Source of the DNA: Bermanella sp041589295
GTDB lineage: Bacteria; Pseudomonadota; Gammaproteobacteria; Pseudomonadales; Oceanobacteraceae
DNA length: 29,067 nucleotides
Assembly (NCBI GenBank): GCA_041589295.1
Contig: JBFHVZ010000015.1
Span: forward strand, 1-29,067
Direction of reading: 5' to 3'
In this document: piece after piece, positions 1 to 6,858 of the stretch
Layout of the letters: each line of letters starts with the position of its first letter
Position numbering within the stretch: the stretch's first letter is position 1
Notes under the pieces: model-generated
Seen by the model: the letters and a program-made list of their open reading frames with translations, nothing else
The model's database searches: none
Told to the model about the DNA's origin: nothing
Program-made: the position numbers and the translations under genes

Positions 1-494
1 ACGCAGGTATTTTACGCGACGGCCTGATGGTTAAAGCCAAAGACGGTGAGATTAGCAAAATGTCATTAGCGCAATGGCAATCGGTGATTGACGTAAACCT
101 GACCGGCGTCTTTTTGTGTGGCCGCGAATTCGCAGCACAGTGTATTAAGCACAATCAACAAGGCAGCATTATTAACATTTCCAGCATCAGCCGCGCGGGC
201 AACATGGGACAAAGCAACTACAGTGCAGCCAAAGCCGGTGTGGCTTCGTTAGCTGTGGTTTGGGCCAAAGAGCTGGCTCGCTACAACATCCGCGCAAACG
301 CCATTGCCCCCGGCTTTATCGAGACCGAAATGACCGGCAGCATGAAACCAGAAGCTCTCGCCAAAATGACCGCCGGTATTCCCGCCAAACGCATGGGGCA
401 ACCTAAGGAAATCGCTCACGCGGTGGCGTTTCTGTTAGAAAATGACTACATGTCTGGCCGTATTGTTGAAGTCGACGGCGGATTACGAGTTTAA
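1..494 (+). CDS. Short-chain dehydrogenase/reductase, FabG-like (5' end missing)
   Basis: The gene enters from outside the window; the reading frame starts at base 3 and is open before the first internal ATG at 27, so the Rossmann glycine motif lies upstream. The first visible codons give A-G, the end of the NNAG structural motif of classical SDRs. The catalytic residues follow: Ser in ISSIS and the Tyr/Lys pair in YSAAK, then the family's N-x-I-x-PG motif (NAIAPGFIETEM) and the C-terminal SGRIVEVDGG. Classical SDRs of this type are about 245 residues, so roughly one third is missing. Closest in style to NAD(P)H-dependent 3-oxoacyl-ACP or acetoacetyl-CoA reductases; the substrate cannot be told from sequence. 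A strong inverted repeat follows the stop codon, which suggests that this is the last gene of its transcript. Confidence 0.9.
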   Translation, partial: AGILRDGLMVKAKDGEISKMSLAQWQSVIDVNLTGVFLCGREFAAQCIKHNQQGSIINISSISRAGNMGQSNYSAAKAGVASLAVVWAKELARYNIRANAIAPGFIETEMTGSMKPEALAKMTAGIPAKRMGQPKEIAHAVAFLLENDYMSGRIVEVDGGLRV

Positions 495-523
495 AGCACT
501 TTCGCCAAAGCCAGGCTCCTGCC

Positions 524-584
524 AAATGCGCATAGTCGCTCGCCAACACCCTTGCTAAGAGTTGGCGAGCGACTATGCGCATTT
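524..584. terminator. Perfect 24-bp inverted repeat, probable (bidirectional) terminator
   Basis: The arms at 524-547 and 561-584 are exact reverse complements, 24 of 24 bases. The 13-base loop can itself form a further 3-bp pair (ctt/aag). The outer ends are AAA on the left and TTT on the right, followed by one more T, so the transcript has a short A-tract/U-tract pair like a rho-independent terminator usable in either direction. It sits 30 bases after the dehydrogenase stop and 64 bases before the chemoreceptor start. The arm is much longer than most terminators, so a mobile or structural palindrome is an alternative. Confidence 0.6.
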
Positions 585-647
585 TATGGCCATTGCAAAA
601 TTAGGAACTACACTGAAATTAGCAATGGATTCTGGTAAGAGGTCGCC

Positions 648-2264
648 ATGGCTCTAAGCATTCGTACTAAGCTTCTCGGCATTGTATTAGCGGGCATCAT
701 AGGTGTCGGCGCCATATCTGCGGTGTGTTTCTCTCTGCTCATCAAGAGCGTTTCGGAATTTGAAGACCTGCTCAATGGCGAGGTAAGCGCTGCCTTCTTG
801 GCCAGCGATGCCACACTCGGATTTAAAATTCAGGTACAAGAGTGGAAGAACGTGCTGCTGCGCGGTCACGACGACGCCCAACGCGAAAAATACTGGGACA
901 AATTCACTGCCCGACACGAGTCGGTACAGACTACAGCAAAACAACTGCTCGCCATGCCTTTGCCCACCGAGCAAAAAGAGCAGGTGAAAAGCTTCGTCAA
1001 AGTGCACAGCGAGCTACTGCCCAAATACCAAGCAGGTCTCGATGCATTTGTGAATGCTGGGTATAACCACAAGGCAGGCGATGCCGCGGTGAAAGGCATC
1101 GACCGTGAACCTACCAAGCTTATCGACTCAGTCACCAACGCACTGTTAGATATGTCCAAACAACAATCAGCCAGCGTGCAAAAAAGCGCTAGCTCTACCG
1201 TGACCATCGGTCTCGTTATCATGGTTCTCAGTGTCATCGTATTGGTGGTGTTGGCGTATCTACTGATTAACCGCAGCATCCTTACCCCAATGACGAATGT
1301 GCGTCACTACCTTAAAAATCTGCGCCAAGGCCAACTTGAGTTTAAGGTTGCGCCTGATACTGGCGACGAAATGGGGCAAATGTACGAATCGGTGCGCGAC
1401 CTACAGCACAACATGAACGAGAGCTGCAACGCCATTAAGGCCAGTTTGGATAAACTCACCAGCACTGCTAAAGAACTTCACGATATCGCCACAACCAGCG
1501 AACGCGACATACAACACGCCCACCGTCAAACCGACCAAATGGCCACAGCAATTACCGAAATGTCGGCCGCCAGCGCCGAAGTTGCGAAACACGCAGCGAA
1601 CGCAGCTGATGTTGCGAACGAAGTGGAAGGCCACGCCAAACAGGGTGTGAAAACCATGCATCAAGCGATTTCCACCATCAATGCTACATCAGAGCAAATA
1701 GCCAACACCGCCGAAGTTGTGCGCAAACTGGAAGAAGACACCAAAAGCGTTGGTACCGTGTTAGACGTAATCAAAGGCATTGCCGAGCAAACCAACCTAC
1801 TCGCCCTTAACGCCGCCATCGAGGCCGCACGGGCGGGTGAACAAGGTCGCGGGTTTGCGGTGGTAGCCGACGAAGTCCGTACCTTGGCGCAACGGACACA
1901 AGAAAGTACCGCAGAAATTCACACCATCATCGAAAACGTGCAAAACGGCGCGCAAAATGCCGTGAGCGCCATCGAAACAGGGCAAACCCGTACCGACTCC
2001 AGCGTGGCACAGGTGAACGAAGCGGGCGAGAAAATCGACAACATCAGCAATTCGGTACAGCATATTTTGGGTACCAATGAACAAATTGCCCAAGCGGCCC
2101 AAGAGCAAAGCTCTGTGGCGGATGACATCTCTCGCACCGTCAATGAAATTACCGCCATCACCGAATCGTCTGCCAAACATGCGCAACGCACCGCAGGCTT
2201 TAGCGATGAACTGCGGAGCATGGCCGATACCTTGAATGGTTTAATGCGCAAACTAAAAGCCTAA
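648..2264 (+). CDS. Methyl-accepting chemotaxis protein
   Basis: A 538-residue transmembrane chemoreceptor that would signal to CheA/CheW. Residues about 8-31 form a first membrane helix, about 35-180 a helical periplasmic sensor of the four-helix-bundle type (with QVQEWKNVLLRG), and about 183-206 a second helix. A HAMP linker follows at about 207-260 and a long coiled-coil signalling domain at 270-538. The hairpin tip is nearly invariant (EQTNLLALNAAIEAARAGE, then GRGFAVVADEVR). There is no C-terminal CheR/CheB pentapeptide. An AAGAGGT Shine-Dalgarno precedes the ATG. It appears monocistronic: inverted repeats flank it on both sides. The ligand cannot be inferred. I looked for a sigma-28 promoter upstream and saw no convincing match. 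Confidence 0.95.
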   Translation: MALSIRTKLLGIVLAGIIGVGAISAVCFSLLIKSVSEFEDLLNGEVSAAFLASDATLGFKIQVQEWKNVLLRGHDDAQREKYWDKFTARHESVQTTAKQLLAMPLPTEQKEQVKSFVKVHSELLPKYQAGLDAFVNAGYNHKAGDAAVKGIDREPTKLIDSVTNALLDMSKQQSASVQKSASSTVTIGLVIMVLSVIVLVVLAYLLINRSILTPMTNVRHYLKNLRQGQLEFKVAPDTGDEMGQMYESVRDLQHNMNESCNAIKASLDKLTSTAKELHDIATTSERDIQHAHRQTDQMATAITEMSAASAEVAKHAANAADVANEVEGHAKQGVKTMHQAISTINATSEQIANTAEVVRKLEEDTKSVGTVLDVIKGIAEQTNLLALNAAIEAARAGEQGRGFAVVADEVRTLAQRTQESTAEIHTIIENVQNGAQNAVSAIETGQTRTDSSVAQVNEAGEKIDNISNSVQHILGTNEQIAQAAQEQSSVADDISRTVNEITAITESSAKHAQRTAGFSDELRSMADTLNGLMRKLKA

Positions 2265-2273
2265 AACGACAAC

Positions 2274-2300
2274 CGTGTTTTACAACAGATGTAGAACACG
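2274..2300 (+). terminator. Hairpin after the chemoreceptor gene, possible terminator
   Basis: Two 11-base arms (2274-2284 and 2290-2300) pair throughout, with one G-U, around a 5-base loop, ten bases after the chemoreceptor stop. No U-tract follows, so it may end transcription inefficiently or simply protect the 3' end of the mRNA. Confidence 0.4.
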
Positions 2301-2373
2301 AGCACCTCGACACAGGCGTGATAAACTACCGTTTCTTTGATTTAATCTATCCGTTTCGTCTATTGGTTTTTGC

Positions 2374-2685
2374 ATGCCCGCCAACTCAGAATCTCTTCGG
2401 CAAGCTGTCCTGCAACAAGTCAACGCCATCCCCAAAGGGTCAGTGTCGACCTACGGCCGCATCGCCAAAGCCATTGGTTACCCGAACCATAGCCGCTTCG
2501 TTGGCACAGTACTGAAGTCACTCCCCACGAACACGCAAATTCCTTGGCATCGCGTGGTAAACAGTCAAGGGAAATCCTCTTTCCCAGAAGCCAGTCACGC
2601 TTACACCGAACAAATAAAACGCTTAAGTGAAGAAAACGTCAGCGTGTTAAATGGTCGAATAGATTTAAGGCGGTTCGCTTTTTAA
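2374..2685 (+). CDS. atl: Alkyltransferase-like protein (ATL/YbaZ family)
   Basis: A 103-residue protein covering the DNA-binding domain of O6-alkylguanine-DNA alkyltransferases. The active-site motif reads PWHRV (Trp at residue 58) where true alkyltransferases have PCHRV, so the acceptor cysteine is missing. This substitution defines ATL proteins, which flip out and bind O6-alkylguanine and hand the lesion to nucleotide excision repair rather than repairing it directly. The conserved helix-turn-helix region STYGRIAKAIG and an arginine at residue 41, where the family's arginine finger lies, are present. Length matches E. coli YbaZ. The ATG lacks a clear Shine-Dalgarno sequence. It stands alone between the chemoreceptor and convergent ampG. 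Confidence 0.88.
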   Translation: MPANSESLRQAVLQQVNAIPKGSVSTYGRIAKAIGYPNHSRFVGTVLKSLPTNTQIPWHRVVNSQGKSSFPEASHAYTEQIKRLSEENVSVLNGRIDLRRFAF

Positions 2686-2724
2686 AGCCTTAAGTTTGTA
2701 TTGAACGCACTGACATGTGCGAGA

Positions 2725-2748
2725 TGCCTAAACCGCTCGGTTTAGGCA
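2725..2748. terminator. Hairpin between convergent atl and ampG genes
   Basis: A perfect 10-bp stem (2725-2734 with 2739-2748) closes on a GCTC tetraloop. It lies 40 bases after the atl stop and overlaps the last bases of ampG, whose TAA is inside the right arm. The T-run on the plus side (ATTTTCT, 2754-2760) is offset by several bases. It probably ends atl transcription and may be shared by ampG. Confidence 0.45.
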
Positions 2749-4163
2749 GAGGCATTTTCTAGTTGTTTCCGCTCTTTCAGGCGATAGACCACCAAATAAC
2801 TGATCAACAAAATTGCGGGTACACCGAGCCCAGCCGCATATATGAAAAAGGCAAAATAGCCAGCAGCATCCACCACCACGCCGGAATAACCCGCAATGAT
2901 TTTTCCGGGCAATGTCATTAACGAACTAAACAGCGCATATTGCGTAGCTGTGTAGGAGCGGTTCGTTAAACTCGACAGATAGGCAATAAATACAACGTTC
3001 GCGATACCACCACTGATGTTGTCGGCGCTGATCACAATGGCCAAACCTGCAATCAAAGGTTCATGTAATTGACTCAGTACCGCGAACAGCAGATTTGTCA
3101 GCGCCACTAAAATCGCCCCCAACATCAAGGGTCTTAGCAATCCGAATTTAGCCACTAATACACCGCCAAGCACGCTGCCTAAAATCGTCATGAAAAAGCC
3201 AAAGACTTTGGTCACGCTGGCAATATCCGTCAAACTAAAACCCATATCTAAATAAAACGGATTGGCCATCACCCCCATGGTGATGTCACTTAAACGATAC
3301 ACACCAATAAATAATAAAATCGTTAAACCGTGCCAACGGTTCCGAATGAAAAACTCGGCGATTGGGCCGACAACAGATACAGAAAACCACGCAATAAGCT
3401 TACGCTGACGACGACTAAACAATAAGAAACGAGCCCAAGGTTTGCGCTCGATGCCCGCTTCTAATGTGTCTAAACGTTTTTCCATTAGACCTGCCATTAG
3501 GGTTTGCGCTGACTCGTCGGGTATGGGCTCACGACTAAAAAATACCGTAATCACCCCCACCATCATACACAGCGCCATCACCCCATAGGCTACCGACCAG
3601 TTCATCCAATCCGCTAAATAAAAAGCACCGGCACCGGCCATTAATAATGCAATCCGGTAGCCTAGAATGTAACTGGCCGCCAATGCCCCCTGACGATGTT
3701 CTCCTGCACTTTCAATGCGAAACGCATCGACTGTGATGTCTTGAGTGGCCGAGCAAAACGCGACCCAAAGCGCACATAATGCAATTAACGTTAGGTGCGA
3801 ATCATCACCCGGATTTAATTGCGTCATCAGTAACAACCCAGCGGCTATACCGATTTGCGCGATCAACATCCAGCTTCGCCGATGTCCCAACCAACGATCC
3901 AACATCCCTAAGTGCAAACGTTCTATGACAGGTGCCCACATGAATTTTATGGAGTAAGTAATACCAACCCAACTGAAATAACCGATTAATGTACGGCTAA
4001 CATCAAATTCACGTAACCAAGCAGAAAGTGTCGAAAACACTAATAAGAAAGGTAAGCCTGCGGAAAACCCCAACCCTAACATCACTAGCACCTTGCGGTG
4101 CCAGTAGACCATGATGGCGTCGCGCCAAGAAACCGAGGTGGTTTTATCTGCAGGCGAAGTCAA
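2742..4163 (-). CDS. ampG: AmpG-family muropeptide MFS permease
   Basis: A 473-residue polytopic inner-membrane protein of the major facilitator superfamily, matching AmpG permeases that import anhydromuropeptides (GlcNAc-anhMurNAc peptides) released during cell-wall turnover. Visible marks are the N-terminal segment LGFSAGLPFLLVFSTLSAWL, the motif SIKFMWAPVIER, and SATQDITVDAFRIE in the region where AmpG proteins carry conserved acidic residues; about 12-14 hydrophobic segments are present. The start is a TTG: it has an AAGGA Shine-Dalgarno six bases upstream, overlapping the yajQ stop, whereas the first ATG, 17 codons in, has none. With only two bases between yajQ and ampG the two genes are almost certainly cotranscribed. 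AmpD and AmpE are encoded about 20 kb to the right. Confidence 0.9.
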   Translation of the reverse strand: MTSPADKTTSVSWRDAIMVYWHRKVLVMLGLGFSAGLPFLLVFSTLSAWLREFDVSRTLIGYFSWVGITYSIKFMWAPVIERLHLGMLDRWLGHRRSWMLIAQIGIAAGLLLMTQLNPGDDSHLTLIALCALWVAFCSATQDITVDAFRIESAGEHRQGALAASYILGYRIALLMAGAGAFYLADWMNWSVAYGVMALCMMVGVITVFFSREPIPDESAQTLMAGLMEKRLDTLEAGIERKPWARFLLFSRRQRKLIAWFSVSVVGPIAEFFIRNRWHGLTILLFIGVYRLSDITMGVMANPFYLDMGFSLTDIASVTKVFGFFMTILGSVLGGVLVAKFGLLRPLMLGAILVALTNLLFAVLSQLHEPLIAGLAIVISADNISGGIANVVFIAYLSSLTNRSYTATQYALFSSLMTLPGKIIAGYSGVVVDAAGYFAFFIYAAGLGVPAILLISYLVVYRLKERKQLENASA

Positions 4164-4165
4164 AA

Positions 4166-4651
4166 TCAGTCCTTAAAGTTTTTAAACTGCAGCGGCAGTT
4201 CAATTTCTTCGGAGCCTTTCCAAAGCGCCATGACTTCTTGCAAGTCGTCGCGCTTTTTACCCGTCACACGTATGGACTCCCCTTGAATGGCAGCTTGTAC
4301 TTTTACCTTGCTGTCCTTCACCATTTTGACCATTTTTTTGCCAAGTTCTTTATCAATGCCTTGGCGGATAGTGCAGATCACTTTAACCTGCTTACCAGCC
4401 CCTTGCGGTTTGCCATATTCCAAACAACTTGTCTTGATGCTGCGTTTGATCAAACACCCTTCGAGGATGTCTTTCATTTGCTCGACCTGAAACTCTTCGT
4501 TTGCGGTCAGTGTCACCGTGCCGTCTTTTAGCTCAAAGGTCGCATTAACCCCTTTAAAGTCGAAACGGCGTTCTAACTCTCGATTACTCTGATCAACGGC
4601 GTTTTGCGCTTCATGATTATCAACTTCTGAAACCACATCAAATGACGGCAT
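4166..4651 (-). CDS. yajQ: YajQ-family nucleotide-binding protein
   Basis: A 161-residue cytoplasmic protein that aligns over its full length with the YajQ family: N-terminal MPSFDVVSEVD, then NRELERRFDFKG and a C-terminal KDSKVKVQAAIQGESIRV with GKKRDDLQ. Family members bind nucleotides; some Xanthomonas homologues bind cyclic di-GMP and act with a transcription factor. Whether this one does is unknown. An AGAGGAA Shine-Dalgarno lies six bases before the ATG. It is the first gene of the yajQ-ampG pair. The PilZ protein at 21515 is another possible cyclic di-GMP reader in this window. Confidence 0.95.
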   Translation of the reverse strand: MPSFDVVSEVDNHEAQNAVDQSNRELERRFDFKGVNATFELKDGTVTLTANEEFQVEQMKDILEGCLIKRSIKTSCLEYGKPQGAGKQVKVICTIRQGIDKELGKKMVKMVKDSKVKVQAAIQGESIRVTGKKRDDLQEVMALWKGSEEIELPLQFKNFKD

Positions 4652-4813
4652 GACGATTCCTCTGTATTTAAGATCTTGGGCATTTTAGCCATGTGAAGGT
4701 CTTTTTGAAATAAGCACGGGCCAAACTGGTCAAGCCAAGCCGATTTAAAGCCAGAAGCCCTACGCAGTCCACATTCGGCTGGTAATGCCAATAATTTGAT
4801 CTACTTTTTGTGT

Positions 4814-5785
4814 ATGGATAAAAAGATCAGCCTAGATCAGGCCCATCAGATTTATTATTTCTCGATCCCTGCGGCGGGACATCAAACCCTGTTCCCGTCA
4901 GTATTCGCCATTGATTATTTTATCGACGCACTCACAGCCGATGAACACACCACCACCTACGGCTATTGTTTATTCGATGACGAAATTCATCTGCTGCTTG
5001 AATGCCAAGAAAAGCCTTCGCTTTGGTTAGACCCGTTTTTGATGAATGTAAACCAATGGCACCAAAACGTAACGGGCGACTCTGGCTATTTGTTTAATGA
5101 CACCGCCATCAGCCGCGTGCTGATTCAACCCAAATACGCCCATAAAGCACTTCAGTGTTTACACCAATTACCTGTGTGGCGTAAAAAAGCGGCTGTGCCA
5201 GACGCCTATTTATACAGCTCATACCAAGCGTATTTGCAAGATCACGCAAGCGACCTAAACACCGATTTTATTCTTTCGCTTATTTCCCAGCATCGCGGAC
5301 TTCGCAAACGTCGCTTTGAAGACTTTATGAAAACACCGATTTCCGAGCGGGAGCGCGCTCAATTCGTACAGGGCAATCATAACTTTTATTACGCCTACGC
5401 CGATGAAAGCTATGTAACACGAGCATTGGCCCGTTACGTCGCACCAGAAACCACCTCTCACGAACAAGATTTAGCCAGCTTATGGGAAAACTGCATCACT
5501 GTACTGGCCCGTGTTACCGAGTTTGAAAAAGAAGTACTACTGGGCGTCGCTCGTAATCACGTCATGCCTGACGCACACTATGTATTGGCTTGGTTATTTG
5601 TCACCGTGGCGAAAGGCCCTGTCTACTACGTTGCTAAACAGCTTAATCAAGACGAAACCACCATTACCTTGAATCTGCGCTCGGTCGAACTACACCATCC
5701 AGCCAGCTTCTTGCGCTACTTGGCAAACCGCTGGCAACAAATCTACCAGCCCAACCAAACCCTTAACCTAGGCCGCACGGCCTAA
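4814..5785 (+). CDS. Degenerate Y1/REP-associated transposase-like protein with DnaA-domain-IV-like C-terminus
   Basis: About 323 residues. The first part follows the layout of Y1 (HUH) transposases of the REP-associated type: an N-terminal strand (HQIYYFSIPAAGH), then GYCLFDDEIHLLLE, which lines up with the family's AYVLMxNHxHLLL, and LYSSYQAYL, which lines up with PWSSYRAY. Catalytic residues look lost. The first His of the HUH pair is Glu (EIH instead of HxH), and the segment where the nucleophilic Tyr is expected reads NQWHQNVTG. The final 70 or so residues (EKEVLLGVARNH to LRSVE) resemble DnaA domain IV, with a helix-turn-helix around AKQLNQDETTITLNLRSVE. Some Y1 transposase relatives are known to carry such a tail. 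This suggests a domesticated DNA-binding protein. The start is uncertain: ATG 4814 is used here, and an in-frame TTG at 4796 is the alternative. Confidence 0.7.
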   Translation: MDKKISLDQAHQIYYFSIPAAGHQTLFPSVFAIDYFIDALTADEHTTTYGYCLFDDEIHLLLECQEKPSLWLDPFLMNVNQWHQNVTGDSGYLFNDTAISRVLIQPKYAHKALQCLHQLPVWRKKAAVPDAYLYSSYQAYLQDHASDLNTDFILSLISQHRGLRKRRFEDFMKTPISERERAQFVQGNHNFYYAYADESYVTRALARYVAPETTSHEQDLASLWENCITVLARVTEFEKEVLLGVARNHVMPDAHYVLAWLFVTVAKGPVYYVAKQLNQDETTITLNLRSVELHHPASFLRYLANRWQQIYQPNQTLNLGRTA

Positions 5786-5827
5786 AGTCATTTGGCGCGA
5801 CGCCAAGCTTGGCCTAAAATCGCCCCC

Positions 5828-6712
5828 ATGAAAGACATTTACATTTTGGGCGCTGGTGCCATGGGTTGTTTGTGGGCAACCTACTTTAACGATGCAAACC
5901 GTTATCGCGTCACATTAATTGTTCGCGACCCTAGTGCTTGGGCAAGCGGACCCGCCCACATAGAGTGTCAGCCAGATAACCTTACTGTGCCTGTCCGCGT
6001 GATCACTGCTGCACAAGCAACTAATATTGATCACTTAATTGTCGCCACTAAAGCACAACACGCTTTAAGGGCCGTAATGGCACTTAGAGACCAGCTTTCA
6101 GACAAAGCACAATTAGTATTAGTGCAAAACGGAATGGGCAGCCAACAATCCGTCGCAGCCGAGTTTGATCACCTAGCGGTTTATGCCTGCAGCTCCACCG
6201 AAGGTGCATACAAAAACAGCACACATCAGCTCGTCCATGCGGGTCGCGGCGAAAACCATATCGGCGCGTTAACACCACATGCTCAGTCAACGGCGTTGCA
6301 AACTTGGCTCCCCGAACGCCTTTACCAATGGCACAACACCATTGACCCCATACTATGGCGCAAACTAGTAATAAACGCTGCCATCAACCCACTCACCGTT
6401 TTATACCGATGCCAAAACGGCCAACTACTGGAAAACCCGCAGGCACAACAACACATGGCTCAGCTGTGTACTGAAATGGATAAGCTACTACACACTTTGC
6501 AACTACCCATTTCCGATACTCTCACCTTAGCGCAGCAAGTTTGTCGCAATACGGCACAAAATTTCAGCTCCATGTACAAAGATGCCGAAGCCGGTCGCAC
6601 CACAGAAATAGACTTCATTAACGGCTATGTTGTGGACCAAGCAAAGCGGGTTGGCCTTGACTGCCCAACGCACCAGTCTGTGATTACCGCCGTCAAAAAT
6701 ATTAGCCACTAA
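5828..6712 (+). CDS. panE: 2-dehydropantoate 2-reductase (ketopantoate reductase)
   Basis: A 294-residue enzyme of the ApbA/PanE family. It reduces 2-dehydropantoate to pantoate with NADPH in the pantothenate (coenzyme A) pathway. The N-terminus has the dinucleotide-binding motif LGAGAMG (residues 7-13). The catalytic-lysine segment reads WRKLVINAAINPLT, and the C-terminal substrate motif is TEIDFINGYV with its conserved Glu. I chose ATG 5828 rather than the in-frame TTG at 5792 because the Rossmann strand begins directly after this ATG, as in the family. It lies 42 bases after the transposase-like gene in the same direction. The other pantothenate genes are not in the window. Related reductases of this fold act on other 2-keto acids, so the substrate is inferred. 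Confidence 0.88.
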   Translation: MKDIYILGAGAMGCLWATYFNDANRYRVTLIVRDPSAWASGPAHIECQPDNLTVPVRVITAAQATNIDHLIVATKAQHALRAVMALRDQLSDKAQLVLVQNGMGSQQSVAAEFDHLAVYACSSTEGAYKNSTHQLVHAGRGENHIGALTPHAQSTALQTWLPERLYQWHNTIDPILWRKLVINAAINPLTVLYRCQNGQLLENPQAQQHMAQLCTEMDKLLHTLQLPISDTLTLAQQVCRNTAQNFSSMYKDAEAGRTTEIDFINGYVVDQAKRVGLDCPTHQSVITAVKNISH

Positions 6713-6714
6713 CC

Positions 6715-6804
6715 ATGCGGTATCTCGAAGATGGCATCTCGCGCGACGAGAAAGGCCAAAGCTTGGCGAACGCCCGCAAAGCCGCTAGTCTGGAAGCATT
6801 CTAA
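6715..6804 (+). CDS. Possible 29-residue small protein
   Basis: A short ORF begins with an ATG two bases after the panE stop. It encodes a charged, helix-prone peptide (MRYLEDGISRDEKG at the N-terminus, ARKAASLEAF at the C-terminus). Codons are mostly those favoured by neighbouring genes, and the position directly behind panE would allow translational coupling. There is no good Shine-Dalgarno sequence. I do not recognise a family. It could also be chance sequence or the decayed remnant of a longer gene. Confidence 0.35.
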   Translation: MRYLEDGISRDEKGQSLANARKAASLEAF

Positions 6805-6858
6805 AAAAAGTCGTAGGTCAACATTGACACTGCGAAACTGGGCAACAGGTTGCACATT

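Noticed and set aside
687..2251. Several long antisense ORFs opposite the chemoreceptor genes
   Set aside because: They are frame shadows of alanine- and glutamate-rich coiled-coil coding sequence; none has a ribosome site or resembles a protein family.
4573..4791. Minus-strand ORF of 72 codons overlapping the start of yajQ
   Set aside because: It overlaps a clearly identified gene in another frame, has no family resemblance, and yajQ has its own good ribosome site.
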